Source: Hydrogenophilales bacterium 12-61-10 (GTDB taxonomy: Bacteria > Pseudomonadota > Gammaproteobacteria > Burkholderiales > Thiobacillaceae). From it: a stretch of 64,000 nt of DNA. The notes below the pieces were generated by a model, which saw nothing but the letters and a program-made list of their open reading frames with translations, made no database searches and was not told the DNA's origin. Shown piece after piece: positions 30,203 through 38,831 of the stretch; position 1 is the stretch's first letter, and each line of letters starts with the position of its first letter. Location of the stretch: NCBI GenBank assembly GCA_002279795.1, contig NCCT01000017.1, positions 1 through 64,000 of the forward strand, read 5' to 3'. The translations under genes were made by a program, and so were the position numbers.

Positions 30203-31905
30203 CCCACCATCCCCTTCAATTCCAGCAACTCGCGCACGATGCCGTTTTGCACCTTGGCGAGTTCCGCTTCATCCACATCGCCTACCTCTGCCTGAATCAG
30301 CCGATCCAGAATCACGCCCGGCGCGTCGTAGTGAACCTCCTCGAACACATCGGTTTTGTAGCGGGAGAGCGAGAGGTCGTAGTTGTTCTTTTCATCAGCG
30401 ATCTCGGTGCGCGGCACCATGAAGAACTTGGCGGTGCGGTCGGTGTCTGTAGCCGGGTTGCGGGCGTGGTAGTTACCGATGATGTCCTGCAGGTCGCCAT
30501 TGCCTTCCAGCTTGCTGCGCTTGTCGTCCAGCGAATAGCCGTCGGCGGCCATCTCGTAGAACCAGACGTATTCGGTGGCGGGCTGGGTGACTTTATCCTT
30601 CGACCCCCAGACCTTGGTGAACAGCAGGATGGCTGTGCTGACACCGGCATAAGGCTTGAACACGCCGCTGGGCATCGTGATGATGGCTTTGAGGTCGCAG
30701 CGCTCCACCAGCAACTGGCGCAGGGTTTTGAACGCGCCGCCGGAACCGAACAGCACGCCCTGCGGCACGATCACGCAGGCGGTGCCGCCTTTCTTGAGCA
30801 GGCGGTAGATGTTTTCGACGAACAGCAGCTCGGTTTTGGTGGTGCCCAGTTGCAGGTTTTCGTTGATGTCGCCCTTGTCGATGCTGCCGGTGAAGGGCGG
30901 GTTGGCCATCACGATGTCGTATTCGGATTCTTCGAGATAGCTCTTGGAAAGCGTGTCCTTGTAGTCGATGTGCGGCTCGTCGATGCCGTGCATCATCAGG
31001 TTCATCAGCCCCAGGCGCACCATGGTGGCGTCGATGTCGTAGCCCCAGAGCGAGCTGGCCAGAATGGACTGACGCTTTTGGTCATAGGCCGCTGCGACCG
31101 AGGTGCGCACGAAGCCGTCTTCATCGGGCGTGAGGTCTTTGGTGCCCGCTTTGATGGCCAGCTGGGTGACGATGTACTGGTAGGCACCGAGCAAGAAGCC
31201 GCCGGAACCGCAGGCCGGATCGGCGATCTTGTGGCCCAGTTGCGGCTGCACCAGATCGGCCATCAGTTTGATGATGTGGCGAGGGGTGCGGAACTGGCCG
31301 TTCTTACCGGCGGTGGCGATTTCGGACAGCAGCATTTCATAGACATCGCCCTGGATGTCCTGGAAGGCCTGGCCGTTCTCGCGCGAGTCGCGCTCCATCA
31401 CCTCGAAGATTTCGTCGATGGTCTTCACCGCCTCCACCAGCAGGGCTGGCTTGGGGATGATGAAAACGGCGTTCTTCATGTGGTGGGTGAAGTTGGATTC
31501 GGCGCCGTTCAGATCTTTCAGGAACGGGAAGACCTTGCCTTGCACATGCTGCAGCATGTCTTCGGCCTGCATCCGCTTGAATTCGCTCCAGCGCAGGCTG
31601 CGCTTGTCGATTTCATACATTTTTGCGTCGGCGTGTCTTTTATCGGTTTCTTTCTGGGTGTCGTCGTCCCTTGCTTTGGCGCGGTATTCGGGCGGAATCC
31701 ATTTCCCTTCGAATTTGGAGGTGTACTTTTCGCCTGTGAATTCGGCATCCGCCTGTTTTTTCTGGTCCAACTCGTCGAGCCGCTTCATGAACAGCAGGTA
31801 GGTGATCTGCTCAATGGCAGTGAGCGGGTTGCTGATGCCGCCGCTCCAGAATTTGTTCCAGAGCTGGTCGATCTTGCTTTTGAGTTCGGGGTTGTTTTGC
31901 AGCAT
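30199..31905 (-). CDS. hsdM: Type I restriction-modification DNA methyltransferase subunit HsdM
   Basis: 568 residues. An N-terminal helical HsdM domain (KSKIDQLWNKFW..., about 8-160) precedes the N6-adenine methyltransferase core. The SAM-binding motif I is ADPACGSGGF at 228-237, and the catalytic motif IV is NPPF (in DIVMANPPFTGS). VPQGVLFGSGGAFKTLRQLL and PYAGVSTAILLFTK are typical later motifs. It methylates the site chosen by HsdS to protect host DNA. The start lies 21 bp after dinD, and the stop overlaps hsdS by 4 bp. Confidence 0.97.
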   Translation of the reverse strand: MLQNNPELKSKIDQLWNKFWSGGISNPLTAIEQITYLLFMKRLDELDQKKQADAEFTGEKYTSKFEGKWIPPEYRAKARDDDTQKETDKRHADAKMYEIDKRSLRWSEFKRMQAEDMLQHVQGKVFPFLKDLNGAESNFTHHMKNAVFIIPKPALLVEAVKTIDEIFEVMERDSRENGQAFQDIQGDVYEMLLSEIATAGKNGQFRTPRHIIKLMADLVQPQLGHKIADPACGSGGFLLGAYQYIVTQLAIKAGTKDLTPDEDGFVRTSVAAAYDQKRQSILASSLWGYDIDATMVRLGLMNLMMHGIDEPHIDYKDTLSKSYLEESEYDIVMANPPFTGSIDKGDINENLQLGTTKTELLFVENIYRLLKKGGTACVIVPQGVLFGSGGAFKTLRQLLVERCDLKAIITMPSGVFKPYAGVSTAILLFTKVWGSKDKVTQPATEYVWFYEMAADGYSLDDKRSKLEGNGDLQDIIGNYHARNPATDTDRTAKFFMVPRTEIADEKNNYDLSLSRYKTDVFEEVHYDAPGVILDRLIQAEVGDVDEAELAKVQNGIVRELLELKGMVG

Positions 31906-31926
31906 GGCGGTGGCCTGGTTCTCGTA

Positions 31927-32790
31927 TCAATCTTTGTTTTTTGGGGCCGGGAGTTTTCCGGCACGTTTGACGAGCTTCTTTTCCTCGGCCTTGACGCGGC
32001 GTTCCAGTTTCTTGATGTCTTCTTCCGGCGGCAGCGCTTCCGGCTTGATGCCCCGCTGATCGAGCATGGCACGTACGCTCTGATTGTTTTGCACATGCTC
32101 GCGAGTGATGGCGTGTTCTCCCCGCAAGTCGTCCTGGCTGACGTTGTGATTGGTCATCTCGGTGGCCAGGTTTTTTGCGGCGATAGTCAGGGTGGGCAGA
32201 AAGTCGGCTAGCGGGCGGGTTTGGGTAATACCGAAACGGTCTTTCATGGCCTGGGTGGTATGCCCGCCGAAGAGCGCGGCATCGCCCCTGGAGCGGATGC
32301 GTCCGAACCCGGTATCGTCGACACCGCGTTCGTAGATGTTCTGGGACAGGGTCTTTTCCGATTCGCGCAGGCGCTCGCGGGCATCCAGGCGGGCCTGCAG
32401 GCGCATGCGGTCTTCGATCAGTTCCTGTTTGCGCGTCTGGATGGCGAAGTAGCTTTGGGCAAAGGCAATCGGCTCCTTGCGCGGGTCGCCGTTCTGGGCG
32501 ATGAGATAGCAGGCATAACGGGTGAGCATGAAGTCGTCGACGGGCCGCTGGCCACCCTTGCCGATTTCGATCATTTTCGTGACACCACGAAAATGATCCT
32601 CCGCCGTGTAACCCGTTGTTTCGCATGACTCGATGGCGCGTCTGATGGCGGTCTGGAAGTTTTCCCAGCGGGCATAGCCCAGCGGCTCCATCAGGTCGCG
32701 GGCAAACCAGAATTCGACGCTTTCCTCGGGGATAGTTTGGCTCAAGGCATCGAAATGGCTTTTCATCAGTTGGATGGCTTTTGATTCCAT
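31927..32790 (-). CDS. dinD: DNA damage-inducible protein D homologue
   Basis: 287 residues matching the DinD family: LSQTIPEESVEFWFARDLMEPLGYARWENF (BRO-N-like), EDHFRGVTKMIEIGKGGQR, DFMLTRYACYLIAQNGDPRKEPIAFAQSYFAIQTRKQE, and a C-terminal region with basic coiled-coil character (LERRVKAEEKKLVKRAGK). In E. coli DinD is SOS-induced and can disassemble RecA filaments. Homologues are often found between hsdR and hsdM, as here. AGGAG lies seven bases before the ATG. Its position suggests it modulates restriction or SOS after DNA breakage; that is an inference. Confidence 0.9.
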   Translation of the reverse strand: MESKAIQLMKSHFDALSQTIPEESVEFWFARDLMEPLGYARWENFQTAIRRAIESCETTGYTAEDHFRGVTKMIEIGKGGQRPVDDFMLTRYACYLIAQNGDPRKEPIAFAQSYFAIQTRKQELIEDRMRLQARLDARERLRESEKTLSQNIYERGVDDTGFGRIRSRGDAALFGGHTTQAMKDRFGITQTRPLADFLPTLTIAAKNLATEMTNHNVSQDDLRGEHAITREHVQNNQSVRAMLDQRGIKPEALPPEEDIKKLERRVKAEEKKLVKRAGKLPAPKNKD

Positions 32791-32819
32791 GATGCTCCTT
32801 TGTTATTTCTGCTGCGTCA

Positions 32820-35618
32820 TCACGCGGCAAGACGCTCGGTGAGTTGCAGGATTTCGTTGATTTCAGCCGGGCTGAATACGCCGCGTATGCCCTGCGGATG
32901 AATGACGGTGAACGGCGCGTTGATCAGGTCTTTCTTCTCCACCTTTTCACGCTCGATGATGAAGTTCTTCAACAAGTTGAGGAATTCAAGCTGGCGGCGA
33001 GAAAGTGTGGTGTGGGCGTGGATGAACTGCTCGAACGCTGCGCTGACTTCGTCGGGGAAGCTTTGCAGCTTCTCCAGCCCCAGGATATGGCGGATGAACT
33101 GGATGAAGCGCGCCTTGCGGTTCTTGTAGACTTGGCGCAGCAGGTCTTCGGTAATGTGCGGGTGTTCTTCGTGCAGTAGCGCGGCAAGCTGGCCGGCTTC
33201 GTCCGCGCTCACCGTTTCCCCGTTCTTGATTTTCAGGAGCACGGGGTTGTGCTCGGTCAATTCGGCAATCAGGGTTTCGACCATTTCGCGGTAGCGGCTG
33301 ATGCTCGCGGCCTCGTGCTGGGGGCCGAACTCCACCCACTCCTTTTTGTGCAGTTCATCGGCCAGATCAAGATGCGATTGCTTCTGGCCGGTGTTTTGTT
33401 CGCGGAATTTCATCAGCGGGCCGAGCTTGGCGACCAGTTCGTCGAAGGCGTCTTCGTCGGCCTTGACCCAGTAATGGCTGGTCTGCGCGGCGCGAATCAG
33501 GGCTTCTTCCTGCTTGACGAAGCTGACCGAGAGCGGCAGTTCGCTGATCTGCTCGACGATGCCTTCCTTGATCGTGTCGGCTTGTTCCTTGTCTTCGTTC
33601 AATAGGGCCAGCGAGTATTCCAGCAGGTCGCGTTCGAAACGCATGGCTTTGAAATCCGCCTCGGAGACGGTGCGGAATAAGGGCTTGATCTCGGCGTGCA
33701 GGAATTCGAGCCGTTCGAGGCTGAGGCTGACCCAGAAGTTTTCGTCTTCCAGCCGCGCCAGTGCGGTGGCGGCTTCCTTGATGACGACGGACGCTTGAGG
33801 GAGCGCGGCAATTTGCAGGCGCAGCTTGGCGATTTCACGCGCGGCGATATCGGCATGGCCACCGTCGTTGGCCTTCTCGATCTTGTCGAGCCGCAGACCC
33901 ACCAATCGCACCGGGAGCGGCAGCTGGGGCTTGAGCTCTTTGCCCTTGGGGTTGAGCTTGAAGTATTCGAAGTTGTCCCAGCAATCGAGAATCAGGAACA
34001 CGTCTTTCTCGGTACACCAGGGCTTGGGTTTGTTCGTTTCCAGCAAACGCGTGCCGCGCCCCACCATCTGCCAGAACTTGGTGTAGGAATACACCGGCTT
34101 GGCAAACACAAGGTTGACGATTTCGCGCACGTCGATGCCGGTGTCGAGCATGTCCACGCTGATGGCAATGCGCGGCATGTCGTTGTTGGTGAACTGGTCG
34201 AGCAGGCCGCCCTTGCCATAAACGCGTGGATCGTCCGACACCAGCACTTTGGCTAATTCACCGTGGTATTGCGGGTAGAGCTTGTCGAAAATCTCTTCCA
34301 TCCTCCGGGCGTGGGCCTTGGTGGCGCAGAAGAAGATGGTCTTGCCCGGCAGCACGCCGTTGGCGTCCTTGATGGATTCCTCCATGAACTCGCGGACGAT
34401 CAAGGTGTTGGTGCCTTTGTTGATCACCTGCTTTTCGAGCTGCGAGCCTTCGAAGTTGATCTCTTCAACCTCTTTGCCTTGCAGGATCAGTTTCTTCTGA
34501 TCGTCCAGTGAAATAGTGCGCTTGCTGATGCCCTCCATCTGGAACTTGGTCTGAATCTTCATGACCTGAAAATTGCTGAGATAAGAAGGCACGTTGTTCA
34601 CGGCCTCCTCGAAGGTGTAGGCAAAGGTTGGCAGGCCGTCTTCACAATGGAAAAGCCGAAAGGTGTTGTGATCGATGATGTCGGTGGGCGTTGCTGTCAA
34701 ACCCAGTGTGAGGGTCTTGAAATAGTCGAGCACTTCACCGTAGGTGTTGTAGATGGAGCGATGGCTCTCATCGACCACGATGAAATCGAAGAAGTGCGGC
34801 GACAGGTGCTGCGCCTCGTCCCGAATGATGTTGAGCATCGTGGGATAGGTGGCGACATACACGCGACGGTCTTTGGCAATGAGTTTTTCGCCGACGTTTG
34901 GCCAGCGCGGCTCGTTGGGCATGTGCTCTTTGAAGGCCGCCAGTGCCTGCTCGCGCAGTGCAATGCGGTCGACCAGAAACAGCACCTTCTCGGCGTGACC
35001 AGCGCGCATCAGCGCATCGACCATGGCAATGCAGGTGCGGGTCTTGCCCGTGCCGGTGGCCATCACCAGCAGGAAATCGCGCTTTTTCTGCTCAATGCCT
35101 TCGAGCACTGAGCGAATCGCACGAATCTGGTAGTCACGCCCGGCAATCGAGGTGTTGATGAACTCCTGCGTCAGCGGCTTGCGATTGCGACGGATGTAAG
35201 CGAAGCGTTCCAGATCGTCACGCGTGGGAAAGCCGATGACCTTGCGCGGCGGGGCATTCTCCAGATCCCAGAAGTGGGTTTCGTGGCCATTGGTGTAGAA
35301 GCAGAACGGCAGATCACCACCCAGCTGCTTCTGGATGTTGTAGCAGTACTGCTTGGCCTGCTCGCGACCGATGGCGGCATCACGGCTGGTTTTTTTGGCT
35401 TCGATGACCGCCAGCGGCTTCCGATCTTTACCCAGCAGGACGTAATCACTGAACTGGTGGCCCTCATACGGGGTACGCGGTTCGGCCACGCCTTCGGGCA
35501 AGGCGGTAAGAATGTCGAACTCTTCAATGACCTGCGTGGGGTCTTTGACATTCCAGCCCGACAGTCCCAGTTTCTGGTCAACGAGTTCAGAGCGGGTCTG
35601 GGCTTCCGATTTGCTCAT
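32820..35618 (-). CDS. hsdR: Type I restriction endonuclease/translocase subunit HsdR
   Basis: 932 residues. The N-terminal nuclease has D58 (QFSDYVLL) and E73-x-K75 (AVIEAKKTS), the PD-(D/E)xK layout. The superfamily 2 motor follows: Walker A ATGTGKT at 187-193, DESHRS (motif II), GLTATPTD (motif III) and QMVGRGTRLLE (motif VI). A C-terminal helical region docks to the methyltransferase. It cuts unmodified DNA after ATP-driven translocation. First gene of the minus-strand operon hsdR-dinD-hsdM-hsdS-ATPase-HNH. Length and all motifs are intact, so the core R-M system looks active. Confidence 0.97.
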   Translation of the reverse strand: MSKSEAQTRSELVDQKLGLSGWNVKDPTQVIEEFDILTALPEGVAEPRTPYEGHQFSDYVLLGKDRKPLAVIEAKKTSRDAAIGREQAKQYCYNIQKQLGGDLPFCFYTNGHETHFWDLENAPPRKVIGFPTRDDLERFAYIRRNRKPLTQEFINTSIAGRDYQIRAIRSVLEGIEQKKRDFLLVMATGTGKTRTCIAMVDALMRAGHAEKVLFLVDRIALREQALAAFKEHMPNEPRWPNVGEKLIAKDRRVYVATYPTMLNIIRDEAQHLSPHFFDFIVVDESHRSIYNTYGEVLDYFKTLTLGLTATPTDIIDHNTFRLFHCEDGLPTFAYTFEEAVNNVPSYLSNFQVMKIQTKFQMEGISKRTISLDDQKKLILQGKEVEEINFEGSQLEKQVINKGTNTLIVREFMEESIKDANGVLPGKTIFFCATKAHARRMEEIFDKLYPQYHGELAKVLVSDDPRVYGKGGLLDQFTNNDMPRIAISVDMLDTGIDVREIVNLVFAKPVYSYTKFWQMVGRGTRLLETNKPKPWCTEKDVFLILDCWDNFEYFKLNPKGKELKPQLPLPVRLVGLRLDKIEKANDGGHADIAAREIAKLRLQIAALPQASVVIKEAATALARLEDENFWVSLSLERLEFLHAEIKPLFRTVSEADFKAMRFERDLLEYSLALLNEDKEQADTIKEGIVEQISELPLSVSFVKQEEALIRAAQTSHYWVKADEDAFDELVAKLGPLMKFREQNTGQKQSHLDLADELHKKEWVEFGPQHEAASISRYREMVETLIAELTEHNPVLLKIKNGETVSADEAGQLAALLHEEHPHITEDLLRQVYKNRKARFIQFIRHILGLEKLQSFPDEVSAAFEQFIHAHTTLSRRQLEFLNLLKNFIIEREKVEKKDLINAPFTVIHPQGIRGVFSPAEINEILQLTERLAA

Positions 35619-36014
35619 GCGCTACCCATCTTATATTTATGCCCATCCCGCATTTGTATTTCAGCCTGCTTACGAGAAAATCCAAGAGAGCATGCATGTT
35701 AGTTGAATGATTCGGGATGGCGAAGCTTCACAATATCCTCTCCATTCGACCGATACCTCCAAGTTACGACCTTGCCAGCCACAAAGCAGTGAAACCTTGT
35801 ATTTGTCGGGTTGTATCTGGCCGTTGTCGGACCATTGCGGACCGCGTTGGCGCTGAACCCGCAGGCCGTTTTGGCCGTCAACCGGCCGATCAACACATTG
35901 CATGCAAATGACGGCTCCGGGTTGATTCCGGCCACCCACAGCCTCTTCAGTTTCAATCCCGAACAAACCAACCCCAGGCACCAACCCGGGTTTGCCATTC
36001 GTGCGCCTTGCGCG
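35619..36014. other. Intergenic region at the right border of the restriction island
   Basis: About 400 bp. The hsdR promoter should lie here (AAATATAAG is seen on the minus strand about 20 bases before its ATG). A minus-strand frame ending at 35699 has a tail (NPTNTRFHCFVAGKV) that reads like real protein but has no identifiable beginning or family. It may be a gene remnant. Confidence 0.35.
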
Positions 36015-36791
36015 TCACGCCGGACGGGCTCTCCCACGCATCCCAAGAAAAACCACCAGCGCCAAAATCGCGACGAGGAACACCGCGCTGGTGCCGACCG
36101 TGCCCCAGCCCAGCCCGCCATGGCTAACCGGTTGCGACAGCAGATCGCCAAACGATGCGCCGAGCGGGCGGGTGAGGATGTAGGCAACCCAGAACGCCGC
36201 CACTGCGCCGAGTTTGAAACCGTAATGTGCGATCGCGACGACGCCGATAGCTGCGGCAAACAGCAGCGTCGAATTGAGATACCCCAGCTGCATCGTCTCG
36301 GCCACCCAGTCGCCCGCGGCGGTGCCGAGCGCGAAGGTGAGCAATATCGCCAGCCAGTACCAGCCTTCGCGCGAGGCCGTATCGATGTGATGCATCGACA
36401 GCGTTTTTTCGCGAGCAAACCAGATGCCGAACGTCGCCAGCAGCGCGACGGCGAACACAGGCGTCAGCAGCGTCAACGACACGCCGAAGTTGTCGACCAG
36501 ATTGTCGGTGACCAGCGTGCCGACCACGCTCACCAGCACCACGACCAGCCAGTACAGCGACTGGCGCAACTGCCGCGTGCGCATCTGCGCGACGAGCGCA
36601 ACGGCAAACAGCGCGGCCATCAACAACGAAGTGTTGGTCAGCCCGATGCCGAGATTGAAGTTGAGAAAGTCGGCGGCGGTCTCGCCGACCGTGGTGGCGA
36701 GCACCTTGATGGTCCAGAAACTGAGTGTGATGGCCGGCACTTTGTTGAGCAGGGCCTGTGCGGGCGAGGGCGAAGTCGAGAGCGTGTTCAT
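36015..36791 (-). CDS. COG4705-type multi-pass membrane protein, paralogue A
   Basis: 258 residues with about eight hydrophobic helices and four internal repeats built on an aromatic-Trp pair, then about ten residues, G-x-x-x(x)-D: FWTIKVLATTVGETAAD, YWLVVVLVSVVGTLVTD, YWLAILLTFALGTAAGD and FWVAYILTRPLGASFGD. Function is unknown; such proteins are annotated only as membrane-anchored. The regularly placed acidic residues inside membrane segments suggest ion or substrate passage, but that is conjecture. A closely related gene lies 42 bp upstream (paralogue B), so this is a tandem pair in one transcript. Confidence 0.82.
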   Translation of the reverse strand: MNTLSTSPSPAQALLNKVPAITLSFWTIKVLATTVGETAADFLNFNLGIGLTNTSLLMAALFAVALVAQMRTRQLRQSLYWLVVVLVSVVGTLVTDNLVDNFGVSLTLLTPVFAVALLATFGIWFAREKTLSMHHIDTASREGWYWLAILLTFALGTAAGDWVAETMQLGYLNSTLLFAAAIGVVAIAHYGFKLGAVAAFWVAYILTRPLGASFGDLLSQPVSHGGLGWGTVGTSAVFLVAILALVVFLGMRGRARPA

Positions 36792-36833
36792 GTGGGTTCC
36801 CTGGTTGTCGATAGTTGAAGTCAGGTCGGTGAA

Positions 36834-37604
36834 TCAGTGCGCCCGGCCGGCGGCTTTTTGCGGGAACGCCCACAACATCAGGGCAATCAGGCCGAGCAGC
36901 ACGATCGAGGCGGTGTAGCGGGAGAGTGCGAGTCCGCCGTGGTCGAGCGGCTTGTCGAGAAAGTCGCCGACGACCGCGCCGAGCGGACGGGTGAGGATGA
37001 ACGCGGCCCAGAACAGCGCGACGCGCGAAATGGCGGTGCGGTAATACGCCACCACGACCGCGGCCAGCAGCGCGGAAAACACCAGCGCGCCGCCGCCATA
37101 TCCGAGGCCGGCGGTGTCCGCCGTCCAGTCGCCGAGCGCGGTACCGAGGGTTTGCGAAAACATGATCGTCACCCAGTAGAACATTTCGGTGCGCGGCGAA
37201 TTCACGGTGTCGACCGAGACCGAACCCTGCACCCGATACCAGACCGCGAGCGAGGCCAGCAGCAGCGCCAGCAGAATGCTCGACCCGCCGGCATAGCCGA
37301 TGCCGAGCGAACGGTCGGCAAAGTCGGCGAGCGTGGTGCCGACGGTGGTGGTGGCGATGATGGTCGTCCAGTACAGCGCGGGGTGATAGCGTTTCGCGCC
37401 GATTTGCGCGGCGACCGCGAGCAGAAAGATCACGGCAAAAATCCCGGTGGCGGCAAGGTAGCCGAGGTTCATCGACATTGACACGGCGTCGCCGCCGGTT
37501 TCCCCCAGCGTGGTGGCAAATATCTTGACGATCCAGAACAGCAGCGTGACCTGCGGCACCTTGGCGAGCACGGCTTCGGTGGAATGTGTTTGCAACGAAT
37601 GCAT
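36834..37604 (-). CDS. COG4705-type multi-pass membrane protein, paralogue B
   Basis: 256 residues from the ATG at 37604 (MHSLQTHSTEAVLAKVPQVT). Same fold and four repeats as paralogue A: FWIVKIFATTLGETGGD, YWTTIIATTTVGTTLAD, YWVTIMFSQTLGTALGD and FWAAFILTRPLGAVVGD. The upstream start at 37859 would overlap the cytochrome gene antisense-fashion and is rejected. The two genes arose by duplication; each protein itself looks like a four-fold or two-by-two repeat. Confidence 0.82.
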   Translation of the reverse strand: MHSLQTHSTEAVLAKVPQVTLLFWIVKIFATTLGETGGDAVSMSMNLGYLAATGIFAVIFLLAVAAQIGAKRYHPALYWTTIIATTTVGTTLADFADRSLGIGYAGGSSILLALLLASLAVWYRVQGSVSVDTVNSPRTEMFYWVTIMFSQTLGTALGDWTADTAGLGYGGGALVFSALLAAVVVAYYRTAISRVALFWAAFILTRPLGAVVGDFLDKPLDHGGLALSRYTASIVLLGLIALMLWAFPQKAAGRAH

Positions 37605-37647
37605 GGTGTGGCTCCCTGTTATTTGAATAGCCCGATGAATAGGCATG

Positions 37648-37669
37648 AAAAAGCCCGCACAAGGCGGGC
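37648..37669 (-). terminator. Rho-independent terminator after the cytochrome b561 gene
   Basis: On the minus strand GCCCGC-CTTGT-GCGGGC is followed by TTTTT, six bases after the cytochrome stop at 37675. Confidence 0.85.
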
Positions 37670-37674
37670 CGGGT

Positions 37675-38214
37675 TCAGCGTTGCAGCATTTTGAGCGGCA
37701 GCATGCGCAGCAGCGTGGCGTCGCGCAGCAAAACGTGATGCCCGATAGCGGCGATGGCGTGCAGACCCGCCAGCCAGATGAAGGCATTGCCGAGCGTTTC
37801 ATGGGTTTCGCCCAGCAGCCGGACCCAGGTGGCGTGTGCGTCCGGCAGCGGCAGGGCAAACCCCAGCAACGAAAACGCGGTGGTCTCGCCGGCCAGCGCC
37901 GACCAGCCGGCCAGCGGCACGATGAGCATCAGGCCATACAGGCCGACATGCGCCGCCTTGGCCGCCAGGTGCTGCCAGCGCGGGCCGGGTTCGGCGGCGG
38001 GCGCGCCGAGCAAGGCCCGCAACGGCAGGCGCAACGCGACCAGCGCAAACACCAGCATCCCGCTTGCGACGTGCGCCTGCCCTGCCAGCTGTTCGAGCGC
38101 ACCGCGGGCCTCGGCCGGGTTGCCGCCGGTCACAAAAGCCAGCAGCACGGCAACGGCGGTCAGCCAGTGCAGGGCGATCAGCGCCCGGGGATAGCAAGTG
38201 GAGGGGCGGGTCAT
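37675..38214 (-). CDS. Cytochrome b561-family membrane protein
   Basis: 179 residues with four membrane helices and the haem-ligand histidines of the bacterial b561 / Ni-Fe hydrogenase b-type cytochrome fold: ALIALHWLTAVAVLLAF, GQAHVASGMLVFAL, AAHVGLYGLMLIVPLAGW and GLHAIAAIGHHVLLRD. Such proteins shuttle electrons between the quinone pool and a periplasmic partner; the small PepSY protein encoded 96 bp upstream is a plausible companion. It is followed by its own terminator. Confidence 0.9.
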   Translation of the reverse strand: MTRPSTCYPRALIALHWLTAVAVLLAFVTGGNPAEARGALEQLAGQAHVASGMLVFALVALRLPLRALLGAPAAEPGPRWQHLAAKAAHVGLYGLMLIVPLAGWSALAGETTAFSLLGFALPLPDAHATWVRLLGETHETLGNAFIWLAGLHAIAAIGHHVLLRDATLLRMLPLKMLQR

Positions 38215-38265
38215 GGTGGACTCCTTAGGTTTTGCATCATGACAACCGGCCTTGCGGCCGGCTGG

Positions 38266-38321
38266 GGGTTAATCACGAGGAGTTAACCGCGACGGGTTAA
38301 CCGCGACGAGTTAACCGTGGT
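38266..38321. repeat. Four-copy 14-bp tandem repeat overlapping the PepSY stop codon
   Basis: Copies in register: GGGTTAATCACGAG, GAGTTAACCGCGAC, GGGTTAACCGCGAC and GAGTTAACCGTGGT (38266-38279, 38280-38293, 38294-38307, 38308-38321). The TAA stop of the PepSY gene (38311-38313) is part of the last copy, so every copy offers an in-line stop to the minus strand. Confidence 0.8.
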
Positions 38322-38718
38322 GAGTGCGGTCGTTGTCGCGACCTTCGTGGCCTTCGTTGTCGTCGTCTTCCTCGGCTTCGGCCGCCAGCACCTTGGCGTT
38401 GCCGGCGTCGACCGCGATTTCGGTCGTGCCCTTGGCGTGCTGGACATCGACTTGCCACACCAGGTAGCCGTCTTCGTCGTCGAGTTTGGCCTTGACGATG
38501 GTGCCAGGCTGCACGGCCAGCGCGGCGGCTTCGGCTTGTTGCTGGGTGACGTTGGCAAGTTTGGCGAACCCGGCCTGGGTTTCGGTGTTTTCCGGCACCT
38601 TGATGCTGGACGATTTAACTTCGTCGGGCAGCTTGAGCGCGCCGGTGGCGAAGGCGGTGCCGGTTCCGAGGGCGGCGACAAGCGTGACGGCGGTGAGGAT
38701 TTTTGCAGCGTGGTTCAT
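38311..38718 (-). CDS. Small secreted PepSY-domain protein
   Basis: 135 residues. A signal peptide (about 1-25: AKILTAVTLVAALGTGTAFA) is followed by a PepSY-like domain (about 50-113): TQQQAEAAALAVQPGTIVKAKLDDEDGYLVWQVDVQ. The C-terminus is an acidic then His-rich tail (EEDDDNEGHEGRDNDRTHHG) that could bind metal ions. PepSY proteins of this size are often under two-component control and occur beside b-type cytochromes, matching its neighbours. The ATG at 38718 follows AAAGGGAA. Confidence 0.85.
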   Translation of the reverse strand: MNHAAKILTAVTLVAALGTGTAFATGALKLPDEVKSSSIKVPENTETQAGFAKLANVTQQQAEAAALAVQPGTIVKAKLDDEDGYLVWQVDVQHAKGTTEIAVDAGNAKVLAAEAEEDDDNEGHEGRDNDRTHHG

Positions 38719-38831
38719 GGCGTATTCCCTTTCATCAATGCGGCGGAGATGCCGTGATGTGAAGACTACGCAGCGAATCTCGCCCGAGGCTGGCGCGAAG
38801 ATTGCGGTTTGGTGAGGGTGCAGCGGGGGGA

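Noticed and set aside
25311..36014. Genomic-island boundaries with direct repeats around the R-M operon
   Set aside because: Both flanks were compared by eye; no shared repeat, integrase or tRNA was found, so island status rests only on gene content.
36124..37662. 512-codon minus frame spanning both COG4705 genes
   Set aside because: It is the out-of-frame shadow of two genes that each show consistent membrane repeats and sensible starts.
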